Shown one piece after another: positions 1-9,167 of a stretch of DNA of 64,000 bases. Made by a program: the position numbers and the translations under genes. Every line of letters begins with the position of its first letter. Position 1 is the stretch's first letter. The DNA comes from JAVBWI01 sp036677445 (GTDB lineage Bacteria; Bacillota; Clostridia; Christensenellales; CAG-138). The stretch lies in the NCBI GenBank assembly GCA_036677445.1, contig JAVBWI010000002.1, forward strand, positions 1-64,000, given 5' to 3'. The notes below the pieces were generated by a model. The model was not told where the DNA came from. It searched no databases and worked only from the letters and a program-made list of their open reading frames with translations.

Positions 1-410
<410 letters not shown>

Positions 411-513
411 TGTGATTTATGAGTAGACGATTGACTTCGTTCCTTATGCGGTTTTCAAGGTACTCAGTCACCTTGGGATGAGCTTCATCCCTTGACAACC
501 GAATACCTTACCG

Positions 514-631
514 TTGCCGGTGGTTTGGCTAAGGGGTCCCACCTGTTCCCTTTCCGAACACAGAAGTTAAGCCCTTATACGCCGAAAGTACTTGGTTGGA
601 AACGGCCCGGGAGGATAGGTAGCCGCCGGCT
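514..631 (+). rRNA. rrf: 5S ribosomal RNA
   Basis: This is the canonical 5S layout of about 117 nt. The terminal helix is formed by GCCGGTGG (516-523) with CCGCCGGC (623-630). The conserved loop B/C region CCCACCTGTTCC..CCGAACACAGAAGTTAAG follows, and the loop E/helix IV region is at 585-620. It directly follows the 23S gene, completing the 16S-23S-5S order of an rRNA operon. Ends are inferred from helix pairing. Confidence 0.95.
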
Positions 632-642
632 CCCTTTCACAG

Positions 643-680
643 AACAGCTTGTTGCAATAGACGACAGGCTGTTTTGTTTT
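643..680 (+). terminator. Intrinsic terminator of the rRNA operon
   Basis: AACAGCTTGT (643-652) pairs with ACAGGCTGTT (664-673) through one G-U pair. The stem is followed by a T-rich tract (TTTGTTTTGTTGTT). It lies 12 nt after the 5S rRNA and before the thyA promoter. Confidence 0.8.
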
Positions 681-681
681 G

Positions 682-711
682 TTGTTCAAACGGTACGGTT
701 TCCTGTATAAT
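682..711 (+). promoter_or_regulatory. Promoter of thyA-folA
   Basis: TTGTTC (682-687) and a perfect TATAAT (706-711) are separated by 18 bp, 34 bp upstream of the thyA start. No operator is obvious. Confidence 0.65.
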
Positions 712-744
712 AGGTAAGAACGTATATGTATATGGGAGGCGCGC

Positions 745-1572
745 ATGAGCTACGCGGATGAAGTATTCATAAGCAACTGTAAGGATATACTGGAAAACGG
801 CTTCTGGGATACGGAGCTCCCCGTGCGTCCCAAATGGGAAGATGGCGCGCCCGCCCATACAGTCAAGCGCTTCGGCATCGTCAACCGGTATGACCTTACG
901 AAGGAATTTCCCATACTCACGCTGCGCAGGACATATTTTAAGAGCGCGGTGGACGAGTTGCTTTGGATCTGGCAGAAGAAATCCAATAACATACACGACC
1001 TCAACGGCCGTATCTGGGACAATTGGGCGGACGAAGACGGCAGCATCGGAAAAGCCTACGGCTACCAGCTCGGCGTAAAGCACCAATACAAGGAAGGCCT
1101 GTTCGATCAGGTGGACCGCGTGCTGTTTGATTTAAAGCACAATCCGCAGAGCCGCCGCATCATGACGAATCTCTACGTGCACCAGGATCTCCATGAAATG
1201 AGCCTGTATCCCTGTGCCTACAGCATGACGTTCAATGTCACGGGCAACACGTTAAACGCCATACTACACCAGCGCTCGCAGGATATGCTGACAGCGAATA
1301 ACTGGAACGTCTGCCAATATGCTGTGCTGGTGCATATGTTCGCCGCAGCCTGTGGTTTGGAGGCGGGGGAGCTGGTGCATGTGATCGCCGATGCGCATAT
1401 TTACGACAGGCATGTGCCGCTGGTGGAAGAACTGATTGCCCGGGAACCGCTGCCTGCGCCTCGGCTCATATCCGACGGCACGACAGATTTCTATGCCTTC
1501 ACGCCGTCCAGCTTTCATTTGGAAAACTACGTTTTTCATCCCTTCGACAAGCCCATTCCTGTGGCGATATAG
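745..1572 (+). CDS. thyA: Thymidylate synthase
   Basis: Converts dUMP to dTMP with methylene-tetrahydrofolate in the cytoplasm, releasing dihydrofolate. The 275-residue length fits the ThyA family. Visible motifs are the catalytic Cys157 in LYPCAYSM, the dUMP-binding HQRSQD (175-180), the N-rich segment at 185-188 and ADAHIYDRH (215-223), plus the N-terminal Arg/phosphate region near 41-50. The residue after the catalytic Cys is Ala rather than the His found in most ThyA proteins (PCH). Start at ATG 745 is supported by GGGAGG five bases upstream. The downstream DHFR gene follows after 10 bases, so the two form an operon that makes dTMP and recycles the dihydrofolate produced. Confidence 0.96.
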   Translation: MSYADEVFISNCKDILENGFWDTELPVRPKWEDGAPAHTVKRFGIVNRYDLTKEFPILTLRRTYFKSAVDELLWIWQKKSNNIHDLNGRIWDNWADEDGSIGKAYGYQLGVKHQYKEGLFDQVDRVLFDLKHNPQSRRIMTNLYVHQDLHEMSLYPCAYSMTFNVTGNTLNAILHQRSQDMLTANNWNVCQYAVLVHMFAAACGLEAGELVHVIADAHIYDRHVPLVEELIAREPLPAPRLISDGTTDFYAFTPSSFHLENYVFHPFDKPIPVAI

Positions 1573-1582
1573 GAGGGCAGCC

Positions 1583-2095
1583 ATGAAACTCATTGCAGCA
1601 GTCGACAGCAACTGGGGCCTGGGGTATCACGGGGAGCTGCTCTTTCATATTCCGGAGGATATGAGGCGGTTTCGCATGCTGACCACGGGCAACGTGATCG
1701 TGATGGGCAGAAAAACGCTCGATTCCCTGCCCAATGGCCTGCCGCTTCCCAAACGTGAGAATATTGTATTGACGCGTAACGTGAACTTCATGAAACCCGG
1801 CGTGCATGTGTGCGCCTCCGTACCGGAGTTAAAACGGATATTGGAACAGCCTGCTTGCACCGGTAAGGACGTTTTCGTCATTGGAGGCGCGGAGATTTAT
1901 GAACTTTTGTTTCCATACTGCAATACGGCGCTCATTACGCATGTGCAATCGCAGCGTCAGGCGGATTGCTATCTGCCGCCGCTTTCGCAGCAGCCCGGCT
2001 GGGCGCTGCAGGAGCTTTCGCCCGCAATGGAGCATAACGGTCTGTCCTATGCATATGCTGCTTATGTGAATCATACGCCCGTACCGCTGGGCTGA
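1583..2095 (+). CDS. folA: Dihydrofolate reductase
   Basis: Reduces dihydrofolate to tetrahydrofolate with NADPH, regenerating the cofactor consumed by ThyA just upstream. The 170-residue protein starts MKLIAAVDSNWGLGY and shows the family signature HIPEDMRRF with the substrate-binding acid in PED, the NADPH-binding stretch TTGNVIVMGRKTLDS and the second nucleotide motif FVIGGAEIYELL. The usual LPW at the active site reads LFH here. Start at ATG 1583 is chosen because it begins the conserved N-terminus and has AGGAGGG directly upstream; an open extension back into thyA is not conserved. Probably co-transcribed with thyA. Confidence 0.95.
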   Translation: MKLIAAVDSNWGLGYHGELLFHIPEDMRRFRMLTTGNVIVMGRKTLDSLPNGLPLPKRENIVLTRNVNFMKPGVHVCASVPELKRILEQPACTGKDVFVIGGAEIYELLFPYCNTALITHVQSQRQADCYLPPLSQQPGWALQELSPAMEHNGLSYAYAAYVNHTPVPLG

Positions 2096-2143
2096 ATTCG
2101 GCATATTCCATCATGTGGTGACAACATATATTCCGCACTTCCC

Positions 2144-2171
2144 TTGACATTCCCGTCAGGGCTGATATAAT
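2144..2171 (+). promoter_or_regulatory. Promoter of the feoAB fusion gene
   Basis: TTGACA (2144-2149) and TATAAT (2166-2171) are both perfect consensus hexamers with a 16-bp spacer, about 40 bp before the coding start. Such a strong promoter on an iron-uptake gene suggests repression as the main control; see the adjacent inverted repeat. Confidence 0.85.
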
Positions 2172-2180
2172 ACCAAAGGA

Positions 2181-2196
2181 GTTAGTATAAGCTAAC
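2181..2196. promoter_or_regulatory. Candidate DtxR/IdeR-type operator in front of feoAB
   Basis: The inverted repeat GTTAG-TATAAG-CTAAC starts about 10 bp after the -10 box, at or just downstream of the expected transcription start. The TTAG..CTAA half-sites resemble operators of metal-dependent DtxR-family repressors. This fits an iron transporter gene, but the assignment is inferred from motif shape only. Confidence 0.5.
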
Positions 2197-2209
2197 CGTC
2201 TGGAGCGTA

Positions 2210-4867
2210 GTGGTTGGTATGAGTAAAACCTTGGGTGAGCTGAAGCCGGGGGAATCCGGTTACGTATCCGCAGTAGGCAGCGACGATGCGCGTGTAAAGC
2301 GCAGGCTTGTGGATATGGGAATCACCCCTATGACACGTATATTTGTACGCAAGGTCGCACCCATGGGCGACCCTATTGAAGTGCATCTGCGCGGATACGA
2401 TCTTTCCCTGCGCCGCGCGGATGCGCTGTGCATCACGCTTTTTGAGCCGGAGGAAGCGGAAGCCGCGCTTTTACGCGAGCGCACAGCGCAGCGCAGGCGC
2501 GAAGCCCATGGCGCGCAGTTGCTGGCGCATCACGAAGCCGTAAGCGACCACCTTGCGCACGAGCGCGCCATGCGGCTGACGGATTGGGTGGTGGCTTCCC
2601 AGCAGGACAGCGTGCAGCTGCCCATCCCCTCCTGCGGCCCGGTCCATGCCAGGAGCGGTAACCGCAAAGCCCCATCCCGCCTACGGCATGAAGAAAGGCG
2701 CTCCTTTTCCGCATGCGGCGGGCATTGCGCTACCTGTGACAAATGCGGCTCGCCGTTGATAGGACATAAGGAAAAACCTGTTCCGGATAAGCGCGTGCGT
2801 CTGCTGGACGGCCAGCCCGTCAAGCTGGCGCTGGTGGGCAACCCCAACAGCGGCAAGACGACGCTTTTCAACGCCATGACGGGCTCTCGTGAATATGTGG
2901 GTAACTGGCCGGGCGTCACGGTGGAAAAGAAGGAAGGCAGGATACGCGCGCTCGGCCACGATATGACGCTGGTGGATCTGCCCGGCATTTATTCGCTTTC
3001 GCCGCATTCCATGGAGGAGGTGGTCGCGCGCAATTTCGTCATACAGGAACAGCCGGACGCCGTGATCAACATTGTGGACGGCACAAATCTTGAACGCAAC
3101 CTCTACCTGACCGTACAGTTGATGGAGCTGGAGCGCCCCATGATACTTGCGCTCAATATGATGGATGAGGTCGAGAAAAACGGCGATCATATCGATGTGC
3201 GCAAGCTCTCGCTGGAGCTGGGCATACCGGTTGTGCCCATCAGCGCCCGCACCGGCGAGGGTGTGGAGGAATTGCTGCGCCAATGCGAGCTGCTCATTAC
3301 GCTGGTGCACGAGCAGATGCACCGGGGCTTCTGCATAGAGCCCGACGATGTGTACGACGATTATACGCACGCCGCGCACCACAAGATCGGCGAGATCATA
3401 GGCGATTGCGCCGAATGTGCAAAGCTTCCGAAGCACTGGGCGCAGATCAAGCTGCTCGAAGGGGATACCCTTGTGCGCGACGCGCTGCAGCTGACCCCTT
3501 CGCAGTTAGAAGAGCTGCAGAAGGTACTGCGCGCTTATGCAGGCGACGATCCCCGTTTTGATAACGAGACGCGCGTGGCGGACAGCCGCTACCGTTTTAT
3601 TTCCCGGGTAACGGATGTAGCGCTTACGCGCAAGCGCGCGCAGGGGGAACGAGGGCTATCCGACCGCATCGACGCCATACTCACAAATAAATATTTGGCC
3701 ATTCCCATATTCCTGCTGATTATGTTCCTGATATTTCTGCTTACGTTCAGCTCCCTGGGCGCATGGCTGTCGGATCAGGTGGATCTGCTTATCAACGGCG
3801 TGCTTGCTCCCTGGCTTTCGGGCTGGCTTACAGAGATCGGCACCTCGTCGTGGCTCGTTCGTCTTATCTCTGAAGGCGTCATTGGCGGCGTTGGCGGCGT
3901 TTTGACGTTTTTGCCGCAGATTGCGCTGCTATTCCTGTGCCTTTCCCTGCTGGAGGACAGCGGATATCTTTCCCGCACGGCGTTTATCATGGATAAACTG
4001 CTGCGCAGCTTCGGGCTTTCCGGCAAATCCTTTATTCCCATGCTGATGGGTTTTGGCTGTACCGTGCCTGCGGCTATGGGGGCGCGCACCATGGAAAACG
4101 AGAAGGATAAGCGGATGACCATACTTCTGCTGCCCTTCATGAGCTGCTCCGCAAAGCTGCCGGTCTACGGTCTCATCGCGGGCGCGTTTTTCGCGCAGTA
4201 TCGCGGGCTTGTGGTGTTCAGCCTGTATGTGCTGGGAATAGTTGCGGGCATTTTTACGGGGCTGCTGTTCAAGGGCACATTGTTCAAAGGCAAGGATGCG
4301 CCGTTTGTTCTCGAAATGCCGCCATATCGCCGCCCCACGCTGCGTAACACCCTGCAGCATGTGAGCGAACGCGTGCAGCACTTTTTAGAGAAGGCGGGCA
4401 CCATTATACTTGCAATGAGCGTCGTGCTCTGGTTCCTGCAAAGCTTCGATACAAGCTTTCAGATGGTGGAAAATTCCGCAAACAGCATATTGGGCGTATT
4501 GGGCGGATGGATCGCGCCCGCGCTTACGCCGCTGGGCTTTGGTGCCTGGCAGGCCGCCGTGGCGCTGTTGGCGGGTATTGTGGCAAAGGAAGCGGTTGTC
4601 GCATCCCTGAGCCTGTTCTACGGCTTTTCCACCATAGCCGGGGATACGGCGGTGCGTGCCTCGCTTGGCGCCACGTTTACGCCGCTTTCCGCCTACAGCT
4701 TTTTGGTATTTGTACTGCTTTATGTGCCCTGCATGGCGGCCGTCGCCACGATGCGGCGGGAGCTGGGCAGCGGTAAATGGACGGCCTTCATGGTCGGCTA
4801 CCAGGTGCTCATTGCCTACGTCGCGGCGCTTTTCGTGTTCCAGGTCGGTTCGATGCTGGGGCTGTAA
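2210..4867 (+). CDS. feoB: FeoA-FeoB fusion ferrous iron transporter
   Basis: Imports Fe2+ across the cytoplasmic membrane. Residues 4-78 form a FeoA SH3-like domain (LGELKPGESGYV...RRLVDMGI). Residues 80-200 are a linker with His-rich patches and a cysteine cluster C169-X3-C173-X2-C176-X2-C179. The FeoB G domain then shows G1 GNPNSGKT (210-217), G3 DLPG (256-259) and G4 NMMD (316-319). From about 490 the membrane part follows with Gate-like repeats (FIPMLMGFGCTVPA, GTIILAMSVVLWFL). In most bacteria FeoA and FeoB are separate genes. The start is uncertain: GTG 2210 has GGAG four bases upstream, ATG 2219 has it thirteen upstream. Total 885 residues from GTG. Confidence 0.95.
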   Translation: MVGMSKTLGELKPGESGYVSAVGSDDARVKRRLVDMGITPMTRIFVRKVAPMGDPIEVHLRGYDLSLRRADALCITLFEPEEAEAALLRERTAQRRREAHGAQLLAHHEAVSDHLAHERAMRLTDWVVASQQDSVQLPIPSCGPVHARSGNRKAPSRLRHEERRSFSACGGHCATCDKCGSPLIGHKEKPVPDKRVRLLDGQPVKLALVGNPNSGKTTLFNAMTGSREYVGNWPGVTVEKKEGRIRALGHDMTLVDLPGIYSLSPHSMEEVVARNFVIQEQPDAVINIVDGTNLERNLYLTVQLMELERPMILALNMMDEVEKNGDHIDVRKLSLELGIPVVPISARTGEGVEELLRQCELLITLVHEQMHRGFCIEPDDVYDDYTHAAHHKIGEIIGDCAECAKLPKHWAQIKLLEGDTLVRDALQLTPSQLEELQKVLRAYAGDDPRFDNETRVADSRYRFISRVTDVALTRKRAQGERGLSDRIDAILTNKYLAIPIFLLIMFLIFLLTFSSLGAWLSDQVDLLINGVLAPWLSGWLTEIGTSSWLVRLISEGVIGGVGGVLTFLPQIALLFLCLSLLEDSGYLSRTAFIMDKLLRSFGLSGKSFIPMLMGFGCTVPAAMGARTMENEKDKRMTILLLPFMSCSAKLPVYGLIAGAFFAQYRGLVVFSLYVLGIVAGIFTGLLFKGTLFKGKDAPFVLEMPPYRRPTLRNTLQHVSERVQHFLEKAGTIILAMSVVLWFLQSFDTSFQMVENSANSILGVLGGWIAPALTPLGFGAWQAAVALLAGIVAKEAVVASLSLFYGFSTIAGDTAVRASLGATFTPLSAYSFLVFVLLYVPCMAAVATMRRELGSGKWTAFMVGYQVLIAYVAALFVFQVGSMLGL

Positions 4868-4912
4868 AGGCGTTACGGCACGCCTGCGGCGGGGCTTGGC
4901 GCATTTATACGT

Positions 4913-4945
4913 TTGCTTTGCCGGCGAAAAGTGATATACTATCAC
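4913..4945 (+). promoter_or_regulatory. Promoter of the first MATE gene with overlapping inverted repeat
   Basis: TTGCTT (4913-4918) and TATACT (4935-4940) are spaced by 16 bp. The -10 box is embedded in a perfect inverted repeat GTGATA-TAC-TATCAC (4931-4945), which could be a repressor site. The repressor is unknown. Confidence 0.5.
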
Positions 4946-4982
4946 CTTAAGCGGCAAATTTTGCGCGGAAAGCGAGCGACCT

Positions 4983-6389
4983 ATGCAAGACCAACAAATC
5001 CGAACTCCCAATAAAATGGGCGTAATGCCGGTGGGCAGGCTACTGATTACCATGTCCCTGCCGATGATGATTTCCATGTTCATACAAGCCTGCTATAACA
5101 TTGTGGACAGTATTTTCGTCTCCCGTGTGAGCGAGAATGCCCTGACCGCGGTGTCTTTGGCGTTTCCTGTGCAAATACTGATGATCTCCGTCGCGGTCGG
5201 CACAGGCATTGGCATGAATTCGCTTATATCCCGCCGTTTGGGCGAGTGCCGGTATGAGGATGCAAACTTAGGCGCTTCCAACGGATTGTTCCTGATGGCC
5301 GTAAGCGCGCTTGTCTTCACGGTGTTCGGGCTGACGCTGGCCAGGCCCTTCTTTACGCTGTTCACGGATGACCCGGAATTACTCGCCATGGGCGGGGATT
5401 ATCTTTCTATCTGCACGATTTACTGCTTCGGCGTGTTCATGCAGATCGGTTGCGAGCGTATTCTGCAATCCACCGGCAATACGGTTTACCCTATGCTGAT
5501 GCAGCTCTCCGGCGCCATTGCAAACATCATATTGGATCCGATACTGATATTCGGTTATTTCGGCTTTCCCGCCATGGGGGTGGCAGGCGCCGCCGTCGCT
5601 ACGGTTGCGGGGCAGTTCCTGGGCATGCTGCTGAGCTTTTATTTGGTGTTCTTTAAGCGTCATGAGGTCAGGATCGTCTTTCACCGTTTCAGGCCTGATA
5701 AACGAATCATAAAAGATATTTACGCTGTCGGTATCCCGTCCATTGTGGTACAGTCCATCGGTACGGTGATGACGCTGGCCATGAACAAGATACTCATATT
5801 CTTCACACCCACGGCCGTGTCGGTATTTGGCGTATATTTCAAGCTGAACTCCTTTTTATTCATGCCGGTGTTCGCGCTAAACGGCGGGGCCATGAGTATA
5901 CTTGGCTACAATTTCGGCGCGCGCAACAAAGAACGTTTGCAGAAGGCGCTTAAGCTTACTATCCAATCCGGTTTGTTTATCATGATAGGCGGCGTGCTGC
6001 TGTTCCAGCTGCTCTCCGAGCAGATGCTGCTGCTGTTTGACGCGTCCGCGGATATGCTGCGCATCGGCGTGCCGGCGCTGCGCATCATCAGCCTGAGCTT
6101 TCCGGGGGCGGCCGTCGGTATTACATGCTCCACGCTGTTTCAGGCGGTGGGCAAAGGTTCGTACAGCCTGCTGATGAGCCTGGTGCGGCAGCTGGTCGCG
6201 GTATTGCCTCTTGCGTACCTGCTCTCCAATGTATTCGGGCTTTCCGCCGTATGGTGGGCCTTCCCCCTTGCGGAGATTATCGCGCTAACCATGTCGTTTG
6301 CTATGTATCGGACTATTCACCGGAACATGATTGCACCGCTCGAACAGCCGCTGCCTGGGTTTGAAGGCGATCCCGCGCCGGCGAACTGA
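4983..6389 (+). CDS. MATE family efflux transporter
   Basis: Membrane exporter that uses a Na+ or H+ gradient to expel cationic or drug-like compounds. The 468-residue length and about 12 hydrophobic segments fit the family. The N-terminal signature is typical: PVGRLLITMSLPMMISMF, then YNIVDSIFVSRV, and TAVSLAFPVQ. The second half repeats the pattern (LNGGAMSILGYNFGARNKERL). It stands alone behind its own promoter; the next gene begins 41 bases later. A second MATE gene of low similarity lies at 14734-16101 on the other strand. Substrate cannot be read from the sequence. Confidence 0.92.
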   Translation: MQDQQIRTPNKMGVMPVGRLLITMSLPMMISMFIQACYNIVDSIFVSRVSENALTAVSLAFPVQILMISVAVGTGIGMNSLISRRLGECRYEDANLGASNGLFLMAVSALVFTVFGLTLARPFFTLFTDDPELLAMGGDYLSICTIYCFGVFMQIGCERILQSTGNTVYPMLMQLSGAIANIILDPILIFGYFGFPAMGVAGAAVATVAGQFLGMLLSFYLVFFKRHEVRIVFHRFRPDKRIIKDIYAVGIPSIVVQSIGTVMTLAMNKILIFFTPTAVSVFGVYFKLNSFLFMPVFALNGGAMSILGYNFGARNKERLQKALKLTIQSGLFIMIGGVLLFQLLSEQMLLLFDASADMLRIGVPALRIISLSFPGAAVGITCSTLFQAVGKGSYSLLMSLVRQLVAVLPLAYLLSNVFGLSAVWWAFPLAEIIALTMSFAMYRTIHRNMIAPLEQPLPGFEGDPAPAN

Positions 6390-6430
6390 CATTGCCGCAT
6401 ATACGCTTGACTGGGAGGGAACAAACAACC

Positions 6431-8179
6431 ATGCGTACAACAAATGCAAAAAACGCAATCCGCATTGTCATAGTCGCGGTGCTGTTTGTAATGGTCGTCG
6501 TTTTAGGAATTCTCGCACTGCGCGGCCCCGTGCAGCAGGCGCCCGAAGGCGCGGCAACGCCTTTGCCTTCCATGACAGCGTCTGCACCGGAGCCTACGCC
6601 GGAGCCTACCCCCACGCCGGAGCCTACGCCGTATTATAACGTACCCGCCTTCTCCTCGTCATCCGATCCCGCTTCCTTCGGCTATGTGCGCGAGCTGGAA
6701 GCGGACGGCGCGCAGACGGAAAGCTATACCCGCGCAGACGCCATTTCCTTTGGGGCAGGGGAGGAATATACTGCGCTGGAGGGCGTACTGACATTCCGCG
6801 GCAACAACTTCCGCGACAGCGCGAGCTACGGTACGGCCAATGTATCCGGCAAAAAGCTTACGCTGGATTGGACGGTGAGTACAGGCAGCATGTCCAAGGG
6901 CATCAGCGGCGAGGGCTCCTGGACGGGCAGCGGCTGGGTGGGTCAGCCGCTGATTGTACGCTGGCCGGAAGGTACAAAGCAGATTATGAATCTCTATGAA
7001 TCCGCCAAGCAAAAAGGGGATCTGGTGGAAGTCATACTTGCCACGATGGACGGCAATGTGTACTTTACGGATTTGGAGACCGGCGAGCCCACGCGGGACA
7101 AGCTGAAGATCGGCATGCCGTTTAAGGGCGCGGGCTCGCTTGACCCTCGCGGTTATCCTATTCTGTATTTGGGTTCCGGCGACGGCTATAACGACGACGC
7201 GCGGGATACGCGCGCCATGGCGTATTCTCTTATTGACTTCACACGCCTGTACGAGTTCGGCAAGCGTAAGGACCCTTTTGCACTGCGCAGTTGGCATGCC
7301 TACGACAGTGCGCCGCTCGTCGATGCGCGGACGGATACCCTCTTGTATCCAGGTGAAAACGGCGTATTGTATACCGTCAAGCTCAATACGCAGTATGACG
7401 AAGCGGGGGGTACGCTCAGTATGAACCCCACCGATATGGTCAAATACCGGTATTCCGCCGACCGCACGGGGGAAAGCAAGTATTGGCTCGGGTATGAGGA
7501 CAGCGCCGTGGTGTGGGGGGAGCATCTGTACCTTTCGGATAACGCAGGACTCATGCAGTGCATCAATCTGAACACCATGGATATCGTCTGGGTGCAGGAT
7601 ACCTGGGATGATACCAACGGCACGCCGGTGCTGGAGCTTTCGCCCGACGAGCATACCGCCTATCTCTATCAGGGTACCTCGCTGCATTGGAACAAAAAGA
7701 GCGACGATACGGGCGACGTTGCCTTCTTCAAGATCGATGCCGTTACCGGCGGGATCGTATGGCAGTACGAACGCAATGTCAGCACGGTATCCGGCGTATC
7801 CGGCGGTATTCAGGCTACGGCGCTCTTGGGCAAGGGGAATATCGGCGACCTTGTCATTATCCCCTTTGCGCGCACCCCAAGCACCAGCCGCGGGATACTG
7901 GTAGCGCTGGATAAAGCGACCGGGCAGGAACGGTGGACGTATGAACTGGAAGCCTACGCATGGAGTTCGCCCCTTGCCGTATATGACGAAGCCGGCAACG
8001 CCTATATCGTACAGGCGGATACGCGCGGGCATATTTACCTGATCGACGGCGCAAGCGGCGCGCTGCTGGATACGCTGTATTTTGAAAGCAACAATTTCGA
8101 GGCTTCGCCCGCGGCCTATGGTAATACCATTGTGATAGGCTCGCGCGCGGCGAAAATTTACGGCATTACGATACAGTAA
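6431..8179 (+). CDS. Membrane-anchored PQQ-like beta-propeller protein
   Basis: The N-terminus has one transmembrane anchor (about residues 11-31) and then a Pro/Thr/Glu-rich linker made of repeated PEPTP units, so the rest is outside the membrane. The body shows propeller-blade motifs of the PQQ/BamB type: GGIVWQYERN, ATGQERWTYELEA, YIVQADTRGHIYLIDGASGALLD. These proteins often act as extracytoplasmic scaffolds rather than quinoprotein enzymes, and no quinone-binding signature was recognised. ATG 6431 was chosen over an earlier frame start because GGGAGG lies 12 bases upstream and the signal anchor follows at once. 582 residues; may be co-transcribed with the MATE gene. Confidence 0.85.
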   Translation: MRTTNAKNAIRIVIVAVLFVMVVVLGILALRGPVQQAPEGAATPLPSMTASAPEPTPEPTPTPEPTPYYNVPAFSSSSDPASFGYVRELEADGAQTESYTRADAISFGAGEEYTALEGVLTFRGNNFRDSASYGTANVSGKKLTLDWTVSTGSMSKGISGEGSWTGSGWVGQPLIVRWPEGTKQIMNLYESAKQKGDLVEVILATMDGNVYFTDLETGEPTRDKLKIGMPFKGAGSLDPRGYPILYLGSGDGYNDDARDTRAMAYSLIDFTRLYEFGKRKDPFALRSWHAYDSAPLVDARTDTLLYPGENGVLYTVKLNTQYDEAGGTLSMNPTDMVKYRYSADRTGESKYWLGYEDSAVVWGEHLYLSDNAGLMQCINLNTMDIVWVQDTWDDTNGTPVLELSPDEHTAYLYQGTSLHWNKKSDDTGDVAFFKIDAVTGGIVWQYERNVSTVSGVSGGIQATALLGKGNIGDLVIIPFARTPSTSRGILVALDKATGQERWTYELEAYAWSSPLAVYDEAGNAYIVQADTRGHIYLIDGASGALLDTLYFESNNFEASPAAYGNTIVIGSRAAKIYGITIQ

Positions 8180-8201
8180 TAAAACATAAAACGAGCGTTC
8201 G

Positions 8202-8236
8202 GGGAAAGCGGCAGTATATATTGCCGCTTTCCCTTT
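8202..8236 (+). terminator. Intrinsic terminator after the PQQ-like gene
   Basis: A perfect 12-bp stem GGGAAAGCGGCA (8202-8213) / TGCCGCTTTCCC (8222-8233) is followed by TTT. It separates the PQQ-like gene from the truncated phosphoesterase. Confidence 0.85.
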
Positions 8237-8331
8237 GCATTCCCTGCCCGTTAATTTGGATTTCCTGTCAGATTTCTTCCTGTATGATGGATATATCATA
8301 CGAGAGCTCCCAAATCACACAACCGTAATAA

Positions 8332-9066
8332 GCTGGCCTGGGGTACGTGGTTCACACGGGGGATATCGTAGCGGACCATATGAGCGAGCGGCAGTGGCGT
8401 AACGCCAGGCAGGCTATGGATGCGCTCGAAACCATTACCCACGGCGTGCTGGCCGGCAATCATGACGTCGGGAGCAAGCACAATTACAATAATTACAGCG
8501 CATACTTCGGCGCGGCCCAATATGAGGGGAAGACCTATTACGGCGGATCGCTGATGGATAACCGCTGCCATTTCGACCTGATAACGCTGGGCGAAACGGA
8601 CTATGTGTTCGTATACCTCGGCTGGCAGCCGGGGGAGGAGAGCATCGCATGGGCGAACGGCGTGTTCGCGCATTACCCGGAGCGCATTGGCGTGCTGTGC
8701 GTTCACGACTACATCAACAGCGACTCGTCGCTGCGCGGCATGGGTAAGATCCTGCGCGAGGAGGTGGTGAAGCCCAATCCCAACGTATACCTGGTGCTGT
8801 GCGGGCACCGCTACACGGAGGATTGCCTGACGCTGGCGATAGACGACGACGGGGATGGAAACCCCGACAGGACGGTATACGAATGCATTGCGAATTACCA
8901 GAACCTCGACAACGGCGGAAATGGATACATTCGTTTCATTCGCATCAACGAATCAGGGGGCACCATGCAGTTCTATACCTATTCGCCCCTGCTGAAGCAA
9001 TACCGTGCCATACCCGAAAAGGCGAAGAACCAAAACGCAATATTGCCTATCCCCTGGGCCGCGTAA
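8332..9066 (+). pseudogene. 5'-truncated metallophosphoesterase
   Basis: The frame encodes the C-terminal part of a calcineurin-like phosphoesterase: VVHTGDIV (metal motif 2), LAGNHD (motif 3), VLCVHDYI and LCGHRYTED (late His motifs), then an extension ending in PWAA. The first motif (D-x-Q or D-x-H with preceding strand) and all upstream sequence are missing. Two stop codons in the same frame (8326-8331) lie just before AGLGYVVHTGD, and no ribosome site precedes the only start-like codon (GTG 8347). A deletion of the 5' part is the simplest reading. A start at GTG 8347 giving a 239-residue protein without motif 1 is the alternative and would probably be inactive. Confidence 0.75.
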
Positions 9067-9099
9067 CGGCTATCTCCCGCAGATACCGGTAAGGCTGCC

Positions 9100-9150
9100 G
9101 CGCCCCGGTAAAGTGCCGTTTGACACTTTGCCGGGGCGCAGGCGCTTTTT
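9100..9150. terminator. Bidirectional terminator between the phosphoesterase remnant and thrS
   Basis: A 16-bp stem (9100-9115 with 9124-9139, one G-T pair, arms containing GCCCCGG and AAAGTG) has TTTTT at 9146-9150 on the plus side and sits in the convergent gap. The arm core AAAGTGCC resembles the first hairpin of the repeat family described at 62067. Confidence 0.75.
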
Positions 9151-9167
9151 GAAACAACGTATTTCGC

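Noticed and set aside
6659..8299. Long open frame (546 codons) on the minus strand
   Set aside because: It is antisense to the PQQ-like gene, which has repeated blade motifs, a signal anchor and a ribosome site. The antisense product has no recognisable motif.
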